Positions 38,746-47,938 of a DNA stretch of 64,000 bases are shown piece by piece. Every line of letters begins with the position of its first letter. Position 1 is the stretch's first letter. The stretch covers positions 373,865 to 437,864 of the forward strand of contig NZ_FOXX01000003.1 of NCBI RefSeq assembly GCF_900115845.1, in the 5' to 3' direction. The notes below the pieces were generated by a model that made no database searches, was not told the origin of the DNA, and saw only the letters and a program-made list of their open reading frames with translations. This DNA comes from Priestia endophytica DSM 13796. Its GTDB lineage: Bacteria > Bacillota > Bacilli > Bacillales > Bacillaceae_H. The position numbers and the translations under genes were made by a program.

Positions 38746-39528
38746 TTATCGAGCTAACCAACCGCCATCAACGGCTAAAATATGCCCGTTCATATAGTCA
38801 GAAGCTTGACTTGCCAAGAATACAGCTGTTCCCATTAAATCTACTGGAGTTGCCCAGCGTCCAGCAGGAATACGGCTTAAAATTTCTTTGTTACGCTGTT
38901 CATCTGTACGGATAGGAGCTGTATTCGCTGTTTCTACATATCCAGGTGCAATGGCGTTCACTTGGATGTTATGTTCAGCAAGCTCATTAGCAAATGATTT
39001 TGTCAAACCTGTTACAGCATGTTTGCTTGCTGTATAGGAAGGAACAAATTTTCCTCCTTGGAAAGAAAGCATGGAAGCGATATTAATAATTTTACCGCTT
39101 TGTTGTTCAGCCATTACTTTTGCGACTTCTTGACTTAAGAAATAAACTGCATCTTGATTAATCGCCATTACTGCATCCCAATCTTCTTCTTTATATTGAA
39201 AGATAGGGGCACGACGAATTGTTCCTGCATTATTAATTAAAATATCAATCTTTTTATATACGTTAAGACACTCTGAAACTACTTGTTTAATAGAGGAGCG
39301 ATCTGATAAATCTGCTTGATGGAAGTGAACATTTCCTCCAGCTTCCTCCACAAGAGCTCGTGTTTCATCCCACTCTTTTCCATGTGTTACAATGAACACG
39401 TCCGCGCCTGCTTTAGCAAGTGCCACCGCACATCCTTGACCTAGCCCTTTGTTCCCACCAGTAATGATTGCCACTTTCCCGTCAAGACGGAAGAAGTCCA
39501 TTGAAAATGAGTTCAAATTATTCGACAT
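38746..39528 (-). CDS. kduD: 2-dehydro-3-deoxy-D-gluconate 5-dehydrogenase
   Basis: 260 residues, short-chain dehydrogenase: cofactor site TGGNKGLGQG, NNAGTIRRAP, catalytic Ser in INIASMLSFQG, Tyr/Lys in YTASKHAVTGL and the end DGGWLAR, all typical of KduD. It reduces 2,5-diketo-3-deoxygluconate from KduI to KDG with NADH. It is downstream of kduI by 155 bp, with a hairpin in the gap that may trim or slow transcription. GGGGGAG precedes ATG 39528. Confidence 0.93.
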   Translation of the reverse strand: MSNNLNSFSMDFFRLDGKVAIITGGNKGLGQGCAVALAKAGADVFIVTHGKEWDETRALVEEAGGNVHFHQADLSDRSSIKQVVSECLNVYKKIDILINNAGTIRRAPIFQYKEEDWDAVMAINQDAVYFLSQEVAKVMAEQQSGKIINIASMLSFQGGKFVPSYTASKHAVTGLTKSFANELAEHNIQVNAIAPGYVETANTAPIRTDEQRNKEILSRIPAGRWATPVDLMGTAVFLASQASDYMNGHILAVDGGWLAR

Positions 39529-39619
39529 TGCTTAACTCCCCCAATTTTATGTATTCTTGATGTTTCAATCTCATATTTTTAGCTTCACAAATCAAAAACT
39601 TACATTTTACATTAAAGAG

Positions 39620-39658
39620 AAACAAATAGTATCGCGTATGTTAGGATACTATTTGTTT
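39620..39658. terminator. Hairpin between kduI and kduD
   Basis: 14-bp arms AAACAAATAGTATC and GATACTATTTGTTT. The T tract is interrupted, so it may be a weak terminator or an RNA-processing or stability element. Confidence 0.55.
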
Positions 39659-39682
39659 TCTCTTAGTTAGGTATTAACTAAC

Positions 39683-40513
39683 TTATCTTAGATCTTCCAT
39701 TTCCACATGATCCATATCATCATAAGTAATATTCTCTCCACACATGCCCCAAATAAATGTGTAGTTACTTGTAGCTGTTCCAGTATGAATAGACCAACTT
39801 GGTGAAATGGTTGCTTGTTCATTTTTCATAACCAAATGTCTTGTTTCATCTGGTTTACCCATAAAATGGAATACACGAGTATCTGGTTCCATATCAAAAT
39901 ATAAGTAGACTTCCATACGTCGCTCATGAGTATGACAAGGCATTGTATTCCATACACTTCCTGGTGAAAGCATCGTTAATCCCATTTGAAGTTGGCAACT
40001 TTCACAAACGTTTGGATGAATATATTGATAAATATTGCGCTCATTTAATGTTGCTTGTTCACCTTTATGAAGCGGATCAATTTCTTTTATATCAATTTTC
40101 ACTGTTGGATAAGTATGATGTGCTGGTGTTGAGTTGATATAAAATTTAGCTGGTTTGTTAGCATCTTTTGAACGGAATCGAACATCTTTTGTACCGCGTC
40201 CAACATATAAACCGTCACGGCCTTTCATTTCATATTCTACTCCGTCAAGAATAACAGTACCTTCGTCTCCAATATTAATAATGCCAAGCTCTCGACGTTC
40301 TAAAAAGTAGTTTACGCCAAGTTCCTTGTCTAATTGAATTGTTAGTTCCTCTGTTCCAGGAGTAACCCCGCCAAAAATCATTCGATCATTGTGTGTGTAT
40401 GTTAAGTGAACACGATCTTTCTCAAAAAGAGTTTCAACTAAAAAGTTCTTTCTTAATTCCTCTGTTGTTTGATGTTTTACATCTTCGGGATGATGAGCGT
40501 AACGAGTTTCCAT
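39683..40513 (-). CDS. kduI: 5-dehydro-4-deoxy-D-glucuronate isomerase
   Basis: 276 residues of the KduI cupin family. Landmarks: ETRYAHHPEDVK at the start, FLERRELGIINIGDEG and the zinc site CHTHERRMEVYLYFD, ending SPSWSIHTGTATSNYTFIWG. It isomerises the 5-keto-4-deoxyuronate that forms when GH105 cleaves unsaturated rhamnogalacturonan. AAGGAG precedes the ATG. First of the kduI-kduD genes, after kdgK by 60 bp. Confidence 0.95.
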   Translation of the reverse strand: METRYAHHPEDVKHQTTEELRKNFLVETLFEKDRVHLTYTHNDRMIFGGVTPGTEELTIQLDKELGVNYFLERRELGIINIGDEGTVILDGVEYEMKGRDGLYVGRGTKDVRFRSKDANKPAKFYINSTPAHHTYPTVKIDIKEIDPLHKGEQATLNERNIYQYIHPNVCESCQLQMGLTMLSPGSVWNTMPCHTHERRMEVYLYFDMEPDTRVFHFMGKPDETRHLVMKNEQATISPSWSIHTGTATSNYTFIWGMCGENITYDDMDHVEMEDLR

Positions 40514-40573
40514 TATTCATTCTCCTTTATCATTTAATATCGTTTTTTAGTCATAAAATTTTTAATTCTCTTC

Positions 40574-41590
40574 TTATCGGACAATCTTTCCTTTTTCATT
40601 AGCTACAAATTCTAGAATCTCTTCTTCAGAAAAAGCATTACAATCACCATGAACTGTATGCTTTAACACAGAAGCAGCTGTTGCAAATGAAATGATTTGT
40701 TGTAAAGGTGATTGATTGATTATTCCATGAAGTACACCTGCTGCAAATGCATCTCCACCGCCAACTCGATCAACAATTTGGTCGATGTGATGAACCTTGC
40801 TTTGATACAACTTTCCATCCCCATACAAATTCCCTTGTAATGTATTTACTGAAGCAGAAATAACATGACGGACAGTTGAACTCGTATACTGAATATTCGG
40901 ATACATTTCTTTGATTCTATCGTAATAGTATTTAATCCTTTCTGTTTCTGATAAAGACTCGGCTGCTTTCTCTATTGAAAGTAAATGAATAGCATCCAGT
41001 TCCCCGCAAAAACAAATATCTACATAAGGCAAAAGAGACTGAATGGCTTCAGATGCTTCTTTGTGACTCCAAAGAGTTGCGCGATAATTAAAATCAAAGC
41101 TTGTTTTGATCCCTTTTTCTTTCGCCTTCTTTAAAGCTAGAAGAGTTAATTCTCGTAAACTAGGAGACAGAGCTAAAGTGATTCCTGAAACATGAAATAG
41201 TGTTGCCTCATGAAAAATTTCTTCTAAATTCAACTCTTCTATTGTTAGAGTAGAAAAACTAGAGTATTTTCGATCGTACATCACCTTCGCACTCCGTTCT
41301 CCTACACCACTCTCTAGATAATAAGTACCTAACCTTTCTCCCCCTGTTAGAACATAATCCATATAAACTCCATGAGATTGGAGATGACGATTAACTCCAC
41401 GGCCAAGCGCATTATCTGGTACTTTACTAACGAAGTAAACATCGTGTCCAAAATGTGAAAGTGAAATTCCCACATTTGCTTCCCCGCCTCCATAGTGCAT
41501 TGTCAACTTATCTGACTGCCAAAGGCGCTCTCCAGTATCAGTAGAAAGACGAAGCATAATCTCACCAAGTGTTACCACTTTTTTCATCAT
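40574..41590 (-). CDS. kdgK: 2-dehydro-3-deoxygluconokinase
   Basis: 338 residues, PfkB family: GEIMLRLSTDTGERLWQ, HYGGGEANVGISL and the ATP/catalytic motif DRVGGGDAFAAG. It phosphorylates KDG to KDPG. Its ATG overlaps the kdgA stop (TAATG), showing translational coupling. Length and motifs are normal. Confidence 0.93.
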   Translation of the reverse strand: MMKKVVTLGEIMLRLSTDTGERLWQSDKLTMHYGGGEANVGISLSHFGHDVYFVSKVPDNALGRGVNRHLQSHGVYMDYVLTGGERLGTYYLESGVGERSAKVMYDRKYSSFSTLTIEELNLEEIFHEATLFHVSGITLALSPSLRELTLLALKKAKEKGIKTSFDFNYRATLWSHKEASEAIQSLLPYVDICFCGELDAIHLLSIEKAAESLSETERIKYYYDRIKEMYPNIQYTSSTVRHVISASVNTLQGNLYGDGKLYQSKVHHIDQIVDRVGGGDAFAAGVLHGIINQSPLQQIISFATAASVLKHTVHGDCNAFSEEEILEFVANEKGKIVR

Positions 41591-42228
41591 TAACCCACCC
41601 TTGCCTCTTGCACTTTTTCTACATACTGACGGGCAAGTAAGGTAATTTGTTCAAAGTCCCCTGTTTTCGCTGGAGCAATCAAATTGCCTCCTACTCCTAC
41701 AGCCGTACAACCATTTTGAATCCATTCTTTAATATTTTCTAAGTTTACACCTCCTGTTGGCATAATATTGACTTGAGGAAGCGGTGCTTTTACTGCTTTA
41801 ACAAAATCAGGACCAAAGGCGCTTCCTGGGAATAATTTCACAATGTCTGCGCCATATTCTAATGCAGTTTTCATTTCTGTAATTGTCATGCAACCAGGCA
41901 TGTAAGGAATTTTATATAAGTTACATAGTTTTGCCGTTTCTTTATCAAAGCTTGGACTTACAATAAACTCAGCCCCAGCCAAAATTGCAATACGTGCTGT
42001 TTGGGCATCAAGTACTGTTCCCGCACCGATAATGACGTTGTCATTGTTATCATAGATAGAGACAAGCTCTTTGATTACGGTATCTGCATCTTGAACAGTA
42101 AAGGTAACTTCGATACCCTTTATGCCTCCTTTTATACATGCTTCAGAAATACGGATAGCTTCTTCTGTTGAATCGCCTCTTACAACTGCAACTACTCCAC
42201 AATCAGAAAGTTTAGATAATATATTCAT
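41590..42228 (-). CDS. kdgA: KDPG (2-keto-3-deoxy-6-phosphogluconate) aldolase
   Basis: 212 residues. The Schiff-base Lys lies in DIVKLFPGSAFGP and the catalytic Glu in GIEVTF, as in Eda/KdgA. It splits KDPG into pyruvate and glyceraldehyde 3-phosphate. It heads kdgA-kdgK-kduI-kduD, with GGAGGATG before the ATG and an inverted repeat at 42264-42300 in its leader. Confidence 0.94.
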   Translation of the reverse strand: MNILSKLSDCGVVAVVRGDSTEEAIRISEACIKGGIKGIEVTFTVQDADTVIKELVSIYDNNDNVIIGAGTVLDAQTARIAILAGAEFIVSPSFDKETAKLCNLYKIPYMPGCMTITEMKTALEYGADIVKLFPGSAFGPDFVKAVKAPLPQVNIMPTGGVNLENIKEWIQNGCTAVGVGGNLIAPAKTGDFEQITLLARQYVEKVQEARVG

Positions 42229-42263
42229 TTTTGAGTCATCCTCCAGAGAAATAGGATATCAAT

Positions 42264-42300
42264 ATTTCCAAATAAGAAATTATATTTCCTATTTGGAAAT
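42264..42300. promoter_or_regulatory. Inverted repeat upstream of kdgA
   Basis: ATTTCCAAATA (42264-42274) and TATTTGGAAAT (42290-42300), 11-bp perfect arms 15 bp apart, about 36 bp before the kdgA start. A candidate operator for one of the IclR or DeoR-type regulators. Confidence 0.6.
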
Positions 42301-42397
42301 TAACGATTCTAATTATATATTAAAATATTTGAAATTTCAATCATTAATAAGGCTATTTAAAACTTCTATAATGGAATTTCACATTAAAAACGGTTGT

Positions 42398-43945
42398 TTA
42401 ACTTGTTTTTGACTTCTTTTTATCTTGAAGACTTCTATAAGCAACTCTATTTTTATATCCAACTGGATTATTCCCCCAAAGCTTTTCATACTGCCACCCT
42501 GATAATTGTTCAACTACTTTACGTGTGGTAGCATCAACGTGACTCATAGAACCCCCGCTTTTCAACCTGCTAATTTCATTTAATAAGATCGTATGATTCT
42601 CTTTTGTTAACTTGTAACGGTAAGAGATTAAAAAACCTCCAACAAGAAAAATTAAAGTTCCTATTGTTAAAATTGCTACGATAGCATTGAGTGCTGAAGC
42701 TGATTGAACATCTTTTCCTGAAACAAAACCAGCTTCTTGTAGAATAAAACTAACAAGGAACACAGCAAGTGCTTGAGAAGCTTTGCGTATAAATGTCATC
42801 ATACCTGCAAATACTCCTTCTCTTCTTTGCCCTGTAAGTACTTCATCTACATCTGGAATGAAAGGATAGTTGTTCCAAGGAATAAAGTTCAATCCACCTC
42901 TTCCAAGGCCCGCTACACCTATCAAAATAAACAACATTAACATCAAATTAGACGGATTAGCATAATAAACAACTAAGTATCCAATGACACCTATCATAAA
43001 CAGAGAAATTGCTAATCTATATGCTGGAGCTGGATTTAATTTTAGAGTCATAGTCATAGCCAGCCATACCCCAAAGATTTGCAGCAGATACATAACTGTC
43101 ATTAAATTTGAGGCTGCAACTGCATCTTGTGAAAGGGAGAAAACAATGAAATATGTAAAGACTGCATTAAAGATATCTTGGCTTAGATAAGCCCCTAAAT
43201 ACATCCCTAAATGTTGTCTAAATACTCTGACTCTCAAGGTTGAAATTAGATCTATATATACCTTCTTTACATTCTCAAAAAATGGGATTTTTTCTCCCTG
43301 TACTTCTTCATTTAATATATCTTCTAAAGGTCTTTCCCATGTGAATTTGTAAACAAATGTTAATACACAAACAAAAATGACTGTAAAAATAGTTCCTGCA
43401 TAAAGGAAAGTCATAGGATCATCTTTTCCTAATGCTTCAACTAGCCTTCCTGGAATAAATGCAGCAAATACGGCTGATAGCTGAGCAGTAAACATTCTGG
43501 CACCAGTGAACTTTGCACGCTTTTTAAAATCTGTCGTCATTTCTGATGCTAATGTTTCATAAGGAATTAACACCATTGTATACACAATTTCAAAGGCGAT
43601 ATATGTAAGTAAGTAGTACCAATAACTCATTCCACTGACCCAAATTAAGGAATAACAAAGCACTAAAGGAATGGAAATCAATAGAAAGAATCTTCTTCTT
43701 CCAAATTTCTTCCCAAGTTTAGTTTTATGAAAGTTGTCTGTTATATAGCCCATTACCGGAGCTGCTATAGCATCGACAAAACGAGCAATTGCAAAAATAG
43801 ATCCGGCTTGAACTGGAGTTAGCCCACAAAATGTTGTATAGAAATACAATAGCCAAGCTGCTGTTAAAGCAAAAGCACCTGCACCTAAAAAATCGGTGGA
43901 TCCATACGCTAAATAATTAACAAGTTTTATCTTTCTCTTCTCCAT
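42398..43945 (-). CDS. GPH-family sugar:cation symporter
   Basis: About 515 residues with 12 membrane segments and the GPH loop YITDNFHKTKLGKKFGRRR after helix 2, with PYETLASEM and a hydrophilic tail. Relatives (MelB, UidB, YteT-like proteins) carry glycosides or glycuronides with Na+ or H+. Between the GH105 hydrolase and the kdg genes, it should import unsaturated rhamnogalacturonan oligomers. Start is uncertain among ATGs at 43966, 43951 and 43945; the last has GGGGGAG nine bases upstream. Confidence 0.87.
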   Translation of the reverse strand: MEKRKIKLVNYLAYGSTDFLGAGAFALTAAWLLYFYTTFCGLTPVQAGSIFAIARFVDAIAAPVMGYITDNFHKTKLGKKFGRRRFFLLISIPLVLCYSLIWVSGMSYWYYLLTYIAFEIVYTMVLIPYETLASEMTTDFKKRAKFTGARMFTAQLSAVFAAFIPGRLVEALGKDDPMTFLYAGTIFTVIFVCVLTFVYKFTWERPLEDILNEEVQGEKIPFFENVKKVYIDLISTLRVRVFRQHLGMYLGAYLSQDIFNAVFTYFIVFSLSQDAVAASNLMTVMYLLQIFGVWLAMTMTLKLNPAPAYRLAISLFMIGVIGYLVVYYANPSNLMLMLFILIGVAGLGRGGLNFIPWNNYPFIPDVDEVLTGQRREGVFAGMMTFIRKASQALAVFLVSFILQEAGFVSGKDVQSASALNAIVAILTIGTLIFLVGGFLISYRYKLTKENHTILLNEISRLKSGGSMSHVDATTRKVVEQLSGWQYEKLWGNNPVGYKNRVAYRSLQDKKKSKTS

Positions 43946-43970
43946 CCCCATTTTCTCCCCCGTCATATAT

Positions 43971-43984
43971 TAGAAGCGCTTTCA
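43971..43984. promoter_or_regulatory. cre-like site upstream of the GPH transporter
   Basis: TAGAAGCGCTTTCA matches TGWAANCGNTNWCA at 12 of 14 positions, close before the gene. Confidence 0.45.
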
Positions 43985-44045
43985 TATAGATGTGAACTGA
44001 ATATCTACTTTGAATTTAATGATAAAATTGACTTCGTATAGTTAA

Positions 44046-44090
44046 ATTACGAATACTCATGAAGTATTACTTCTAATGAGTATTCGTAAT
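44046..44090 (-). terminator. Long hairpin after the GH105 gene
   Basis: 15-bp perfect arms ATTACGAATACTCAT and ATGAGTATTCGTAAT, then TTTAAC on the minus strand. The T tract is weak, so some read-through into the transporter is possible. Confidence 0.65.
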
Positions 44091-44103
44091 GCCCCTCTTC
44101 TAA

Positions 44104-45207
44104 TTAACTATAGGAATGTAAAAATTCAGCTAAGCAGAGAACTGCTAGTGACTGTCCATACGGCATTGTTGTTATTTTGATTTCCTTATAAAAATCTAAG
44201 GTATCTCCCATACCTGTTCCAACTGAAACTTTTTGTAAAGCTCCATCTTTACTTACTTCTCTTAGCATTCCTTGAATTGCTTTATAAGCAACGTCCTTAT
44301 ATTCTTGGCTTATATAGCCTTTATGAACAGATTTTAAAATTCCATAGGTAAACCCTGCTGTGGCAGATGCTTCAAGATAAGATGTTTTATCATTTATCAA
44401 TGTATGCCATAAACCGCTTTCATCTTGGTACTGAGTCAATGTTTCTACTTGTCTCTTTAACGTATCAATCAAGAATTCTCTAAAGAAATCCCCTTCTTTT
44501 AACTCCAATATTTCGATGATTTCCGGAATTGCAATGGTAATCCAACAGTTCCCTCTTCCCCATAAGGCTTCTGCATAGTTGTGATTTCCTTCAAACGTCC
44601 ATCCATGGAACCATAGGCCTGTTTTTCGATCACTTAAATATTTAATGTGGATTAAGAATTGTTTTTTAGCTTCTTCTATATATTCCTGTTTATTGAAAAG
44701 CATCCCTATCTTTGCTAATGGTAATACAGTCATCATTAACGTATCATCCCATAGCTGATTTTTATTTTCCGGCCCATATGTCATATGTTGCAGTCCGTTT
44801 TCTTTTGTACGTGGCATATCATGCATTACCCATTCTGCCCACTCTTCAAGATGGGGAATAAGTGATTTATCCTTTGTTTCTTCATATAAAAAGGCCAATG
44901 TTAAAAGCGGAGCCATTGTATTTACATTTTTAGGCGGAACTCCTTCTTCGAATCTATCTTTAAACCAATCTGTTACAATCTTTAAAGCTTTTTGATCGCC
45001 TGATAGTCTTGAATATTTATGTATTCCATATAATCCTACACCTTGTGGCCAATTCCACACTGCCCAACTCTTGTCATCTACTACTACGTCATCAAAATGC
45101 AGCAAAAATTCCCCAGTATTATCTTTAATCTGTGAAAGATTATTCATTAGTAAATGGATATAGCTTACTACTTCTTCTTTTTCAATAAATGCTTTATTTT
45201 GAATCAT
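44104..45207 (-). CDS. GH105 unsaturated rhamnogalacturonyl hydrolase (YteR-like)
   Basis: 367 residues forming an alpha/alpha barrel of the GH88/GH105 type. Landmarks: WPQGVGLYGIHKYSRLSGD, NTMAPLLTLAFLYEET, LWDDTLMMTVLPLAKIG with the likely catalytic Asp, GLWFHGW, ALWGRGNCW and SVGTGMGD. No signal peptide, so it acts in the cytoplasm on imported unsaturated galacturonyl-rhamnose, giving rhamnose and 5-keto-4-deoxyuronate. ATG 45207 is used (GGAGGG upstream). A good cre site and a palindrome lie upstream. Confidence 0.9.
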   Translation of the reverse strand: MIQNKAFIEKEEVVSYIHLLMNNLSQIKDNTGEFLLHFDDVVVDDKSWAVWNWPQGVGLYGIHKYSRLSGDQKALKIVTDWFKDRFEEGVPPKNVNTMAPLLTLAFLYEETKDKSLIPHLEEWAEWVMHDMPRTKENGLQHMTYGPENKNQLWDDTLMMTVLPLAKIGMLFNKQEYIEEAKKQFLIHIKYLSDRKTGLWFHGWTFEGNHNYAEALWGRGNCWITIAIPEIIEILELKEGDFFREFLIDTLKRQVETLTQYQDESGLWHTLINDKTSYLEASATAGFTYGILKSVHKGYISQEYKDVAYKAIQGMLREVSKDGALQKVSVGTGMGDTLDFYKEIKITTMPYGQSLAVLCLAEFLHSYS

Positions 45208-45752
45208 GCTGTTCCCTCCAAGCAAAAATAAATGATACCTCTCATACTTTTTATAGTTTGACCTATCTCTTTACTCGTTTTGTTCTTTACAAAAAGTATC
45301 TAGATTCACAATTATGAAATAAATAAGAATATTCGTCCGAAATACTGAACGCGCTTTCAATTCTGACACTCCATGCCTATCTCTTAATCTAGATTACTAT
45401 AATTTATTAACCAACTTTTTGTTTCACATTGTGAATTCTTATTTCATTATACGAAAAAAATCATTGGATATCAATATGTTTTTCATATTTTCAAAAGATT
45501 ATACACAAAAAACAAAAACATAAACATATATATGGAATATAATCAAAATAAAACAGACATTTTTATCACTTTATATTTTTGCATCAAACCATCATAATAT
45601 GGATATTTTTTTATCTTATAATCATAGATTCATTAAGAATTTGATTTTTTGAAATAGATACTCCCTCTTCCCATTGATAATGAGTAATAGATTTTTAAGT
45701 AGGAAAGCTCTATAATTAATAGTAACGTTAAACAAATTATCTATTATGGGAT
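45208..45752. promoter_or_regulatory. Divergent control region of GH105 and IclR genes
   Basis: 545 bp without a gene. TGAACGCGCTTTCA (45346-45359) fits the cre consensus at 13 of 14 positions. TTCACATTGTGAA (45423-45435) is an odd perfect palindrome, and TTCACAATTATGAA occurs near 45306; these may bind the adjacent IclR protein. Confidence 0.55.
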
Positions 45753-46526
45753 GTGGCAATATTGATTAAGAGTGACACTGTTCAATCTGTGGATAGAGCG
45801 TTAGCGATTTTAGGAATTGTGTCTCAACACAATCAAATTGGTATTACTGATATATGTAAATCTTTAAATTTAAATAAAACAACAGTGTATCGATTAGTAT
45901 CAACGCTTGTGAGTAATGGATATATTGAACAAGTAAAAGATTCAAATAAATACAGATGTACTTTCAAATTATTTGAAATGGGGAATAAAAGAATACAAGA
46001 CCTTAATTTATTAGAGGAGGCAAAACCTGATCTTGAAAAATTGGCTCAATTAACAAAGGAAACAATCCATCTTGTTGTTGAAGAAGGAACTGAGATCGTC
46101 TATATACATAAAGTTGAATCTACTAACACAATAAGAATGCATACATGGGTAGGAAAGAAGAATCCGATGTATCGTACAGCTGTAGGGAAGGCCATTCTTG
46201 CATTTTCTAATAAGGAAAAAGTAATAGATGTATGGAATAAAAGTGAAATTGTGCAAAATACCCCTTACACGATTACAAAAATTGATGATTTTTTAGAGCA
46301 ATTAGTATCGATAAGGGAAAATGGCTACGCAATTGATAATGAAGAAACTGAAATTGGGATAAGATGTGTGGCAGCTCCCATTTTTGACTTTTCTAAGAAT
46401 GTGGTTGGTGCCCTCAGTATTTCTGTGCCAACACTTCGCTTTCCAGAAAAAGAAATCAACATCTACGGCAAATATGCAAAAGAATGCAGTGAGTGTATCT
46501 CCAAGAAACTAGGTTATATAAACTAA
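45753..46526 (+). CDS. IclR-family regulator 1
   Basis: 257 residues: IclR winged helix (about 8-65, with ITDICKSLNLNKTTVYRLVSTLVSNGYIEQ) and the effector domain ending with IRCVAAPIFDFSKNVVGALS. IclR proteins such as KdgR sense KDG in pectin use, so this one, divergent from GH105, likely controls the uronate genes. The start is a non-ATG codon: GTG 45753, or TTG 45762 with GGGATG upstream. Confidence 0.88.
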   Translation: MAILIKSDTVQSVDRALAILGIVSQHNQIGITDICKSLNLNKTTVYRLVSTLVSNGYIEQVKDSNKYRCTFKLFEMGNKRIQDLNLLEEAKPDLEKLAQLTKETIHLVVEEGTEIVYIHKVESTNTIRMHTWVGKKNPMYRTAVGKAILAFSNKEKVIDVWNKSEIVQNTPYTITKIDDFLEQLVSIRENGYAIDNEETEIGIRCVAAPIFDFSKNVVGALSISVPTLRFPEKEINIYGKYAKECSECISKKLGYIN

Positions 46527-46566
46527 GTTTTCGTATGTTATGACAAAGAATTTACAAATATATAAA

Positions 46567-46598
46567 AGCCAAGGATTTCTATAAGGAAATCCTTGGCT
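46567..46598. terminator. Bidirectional terminator between the two iclR genes
   Basis: AGCCAAGGATTTC pairs with GAAATCCTTGGCT, serving the convergent genes. Confidence 0.88.
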
Positions 46599-46625
46599 AA
46601 ATTTAACTCTAATTCAATTTCTCTG

Positions 46626-47387
46626 TTAACGAAGATCGTTTAAGATATTATTTTCGCAAATTTTTATTGCTTCAATAATTTGTTTTTGAAACTCTTCAGT
46701 CAGTCTATATTTAGGAATACTAACACTAAACGCCCCATAATTTTTGTGATTCAAAGTAATAGAAGCTCCAATACAAAATACATCTTCTTCATGTTCACCA
46801 TTATCATAAGCATAACCCATTTCCCTAACCTTCAAAATCTCTTCCATAAATTCAGACTTATTTGTAATGGTATTGTTCGTTAATTTATTTAATGGATTAC
46901 GATCTAAATAATTTTTAATCTCTTCATCTGATGAATAGGCTAAAATAGCTTTTCCCATTGCTGAACAATACATAGGAATACTATTGCCAACTTTTGAATA
47001 GAGACATATAGGATTTTTACTCTCTATTTTTGTGATATAAATAATACTATCTTTATCTTGAATACCTAAGTGAACTGTTTCATTTGTTACTCTTTGTAAC
47101 TCTTCTAAATGCGGTTGTGCAATTTTTTTAATATCTAAATTATTTATTGATTTATTAGCATATTTAATAATTGATAAACCGAGACTAAACTTCTTTAACT
47201 CCGCGTTTTTTTGGACATAACCTATCATGAGTAAAGTGTCTAGTATTTTTAAAGCTGTAGAATTCGTTAAACCAGTTTCTTTGGCAATCTTATTCAAAGA
47301 CTGTGGTTCATCGCAACTCGATAAAAAATCTAAGATATGGGAGGCTTTAATAAGAACCGTTCCATAAGGCTGCTTTGTTTTATCCAT
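46626..47387 (-). CDS. IclR-family regulator 2
   Basis: 253 residues with the same layout: helix-turn-helix in LNKIAKETGLTNSTALKILDTL and an effector domain with MYCSAMGKAILAYSS and CIGASITLNHKNYGAFSVS. It is convergent with IclR 1 and clearly diverged from it, so not a recent duplicate. It may sense another intermediate. ATG 47387 has AGGAAGTGA upstream. Confidence 0.88.
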   Translation of the reverse strand: MDKTKQPYGTVLIKASHILDFLSSCDEPQSLNKIAKETGLTNSTALKILDTLLMIGYVQKNAELKKFSLGLSIIKYANKSINNLDIKKIAQPHLEELQRVTNETVHLGIQDKDSIIYITKIESKNPICLYSKVGNSIPMYCSAMGKAILAYSSDEEIKNYLDRNPLNKLTNNTITNKSEFMEEILKVREMGYAYDNGEHEEDVFCIGASITLNHKNYGAFSVSIPKYRLTEEFQKQIIEAIKICENNILNDLR

Positions 47388-47938
47388 TTGTATCACTTCC
47401 TATTGTTGATTAAGAGAGGATAGGATCCTTTATATATTATAAAGAGTTCTTTTTCAGGTATTTTGTAAGTGTAAAAAAATTCTCAAGTAAAACAGACTTG
47501 TGAAAATCATATCATTAACCATACAAAAAGAAAACATAATGCAGTTAAGGTTAAACTTTGATTCTAGGAGAAAGATAATGTAAGAAAGGATAAAAAATTC
47601 TGGTGTAAAAACTTCAAATCACTTCACCAAAACTTGGACATACTAATACTAGTACTCAAAAATATAATTAGGATGAAGAAGCAAAATCTATTTAAATTGA
47701 AACATTACCAACCTGTTGGTAGTTATTATTATGCCACCACACTTTTATACTTTAATGTATTTGTAAGGAGGTTTATTATTTCATTCCAGAAAATCAATTG
47801 TACTTAAAACCTAGATTAAGATTGGCTAGAACCCAACTATCTTTTTTGTGTTTACTATCTTTAATGAGTTTTAGGCCACAGTATAACAAGGACACCTATG
47901 GTAGTTGTAGGAGGTTTTTATATAGAATATTTAATTCT
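47388..47938. other. Gap with an orphan operator and a ribosome site without a gene
   Basis: Contains TACCAACCTGTTGGTA (47706-47721) and a strong AAGGAGG (about 47765) that leads into no long frame with a start codon. This suggests a deleted gene next to the resolvase remnant. Nothing else seen. Confidence 0.45.
47706..47721. promoter_or_regulatory. Orphan 16-bp palindrome
   Basis: TACCAAC-CT-GTTGGTA, perfect arms, of the form bound by TetR-family repressors. No TetR gene or target is adjacent. Confidence 0.55.
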
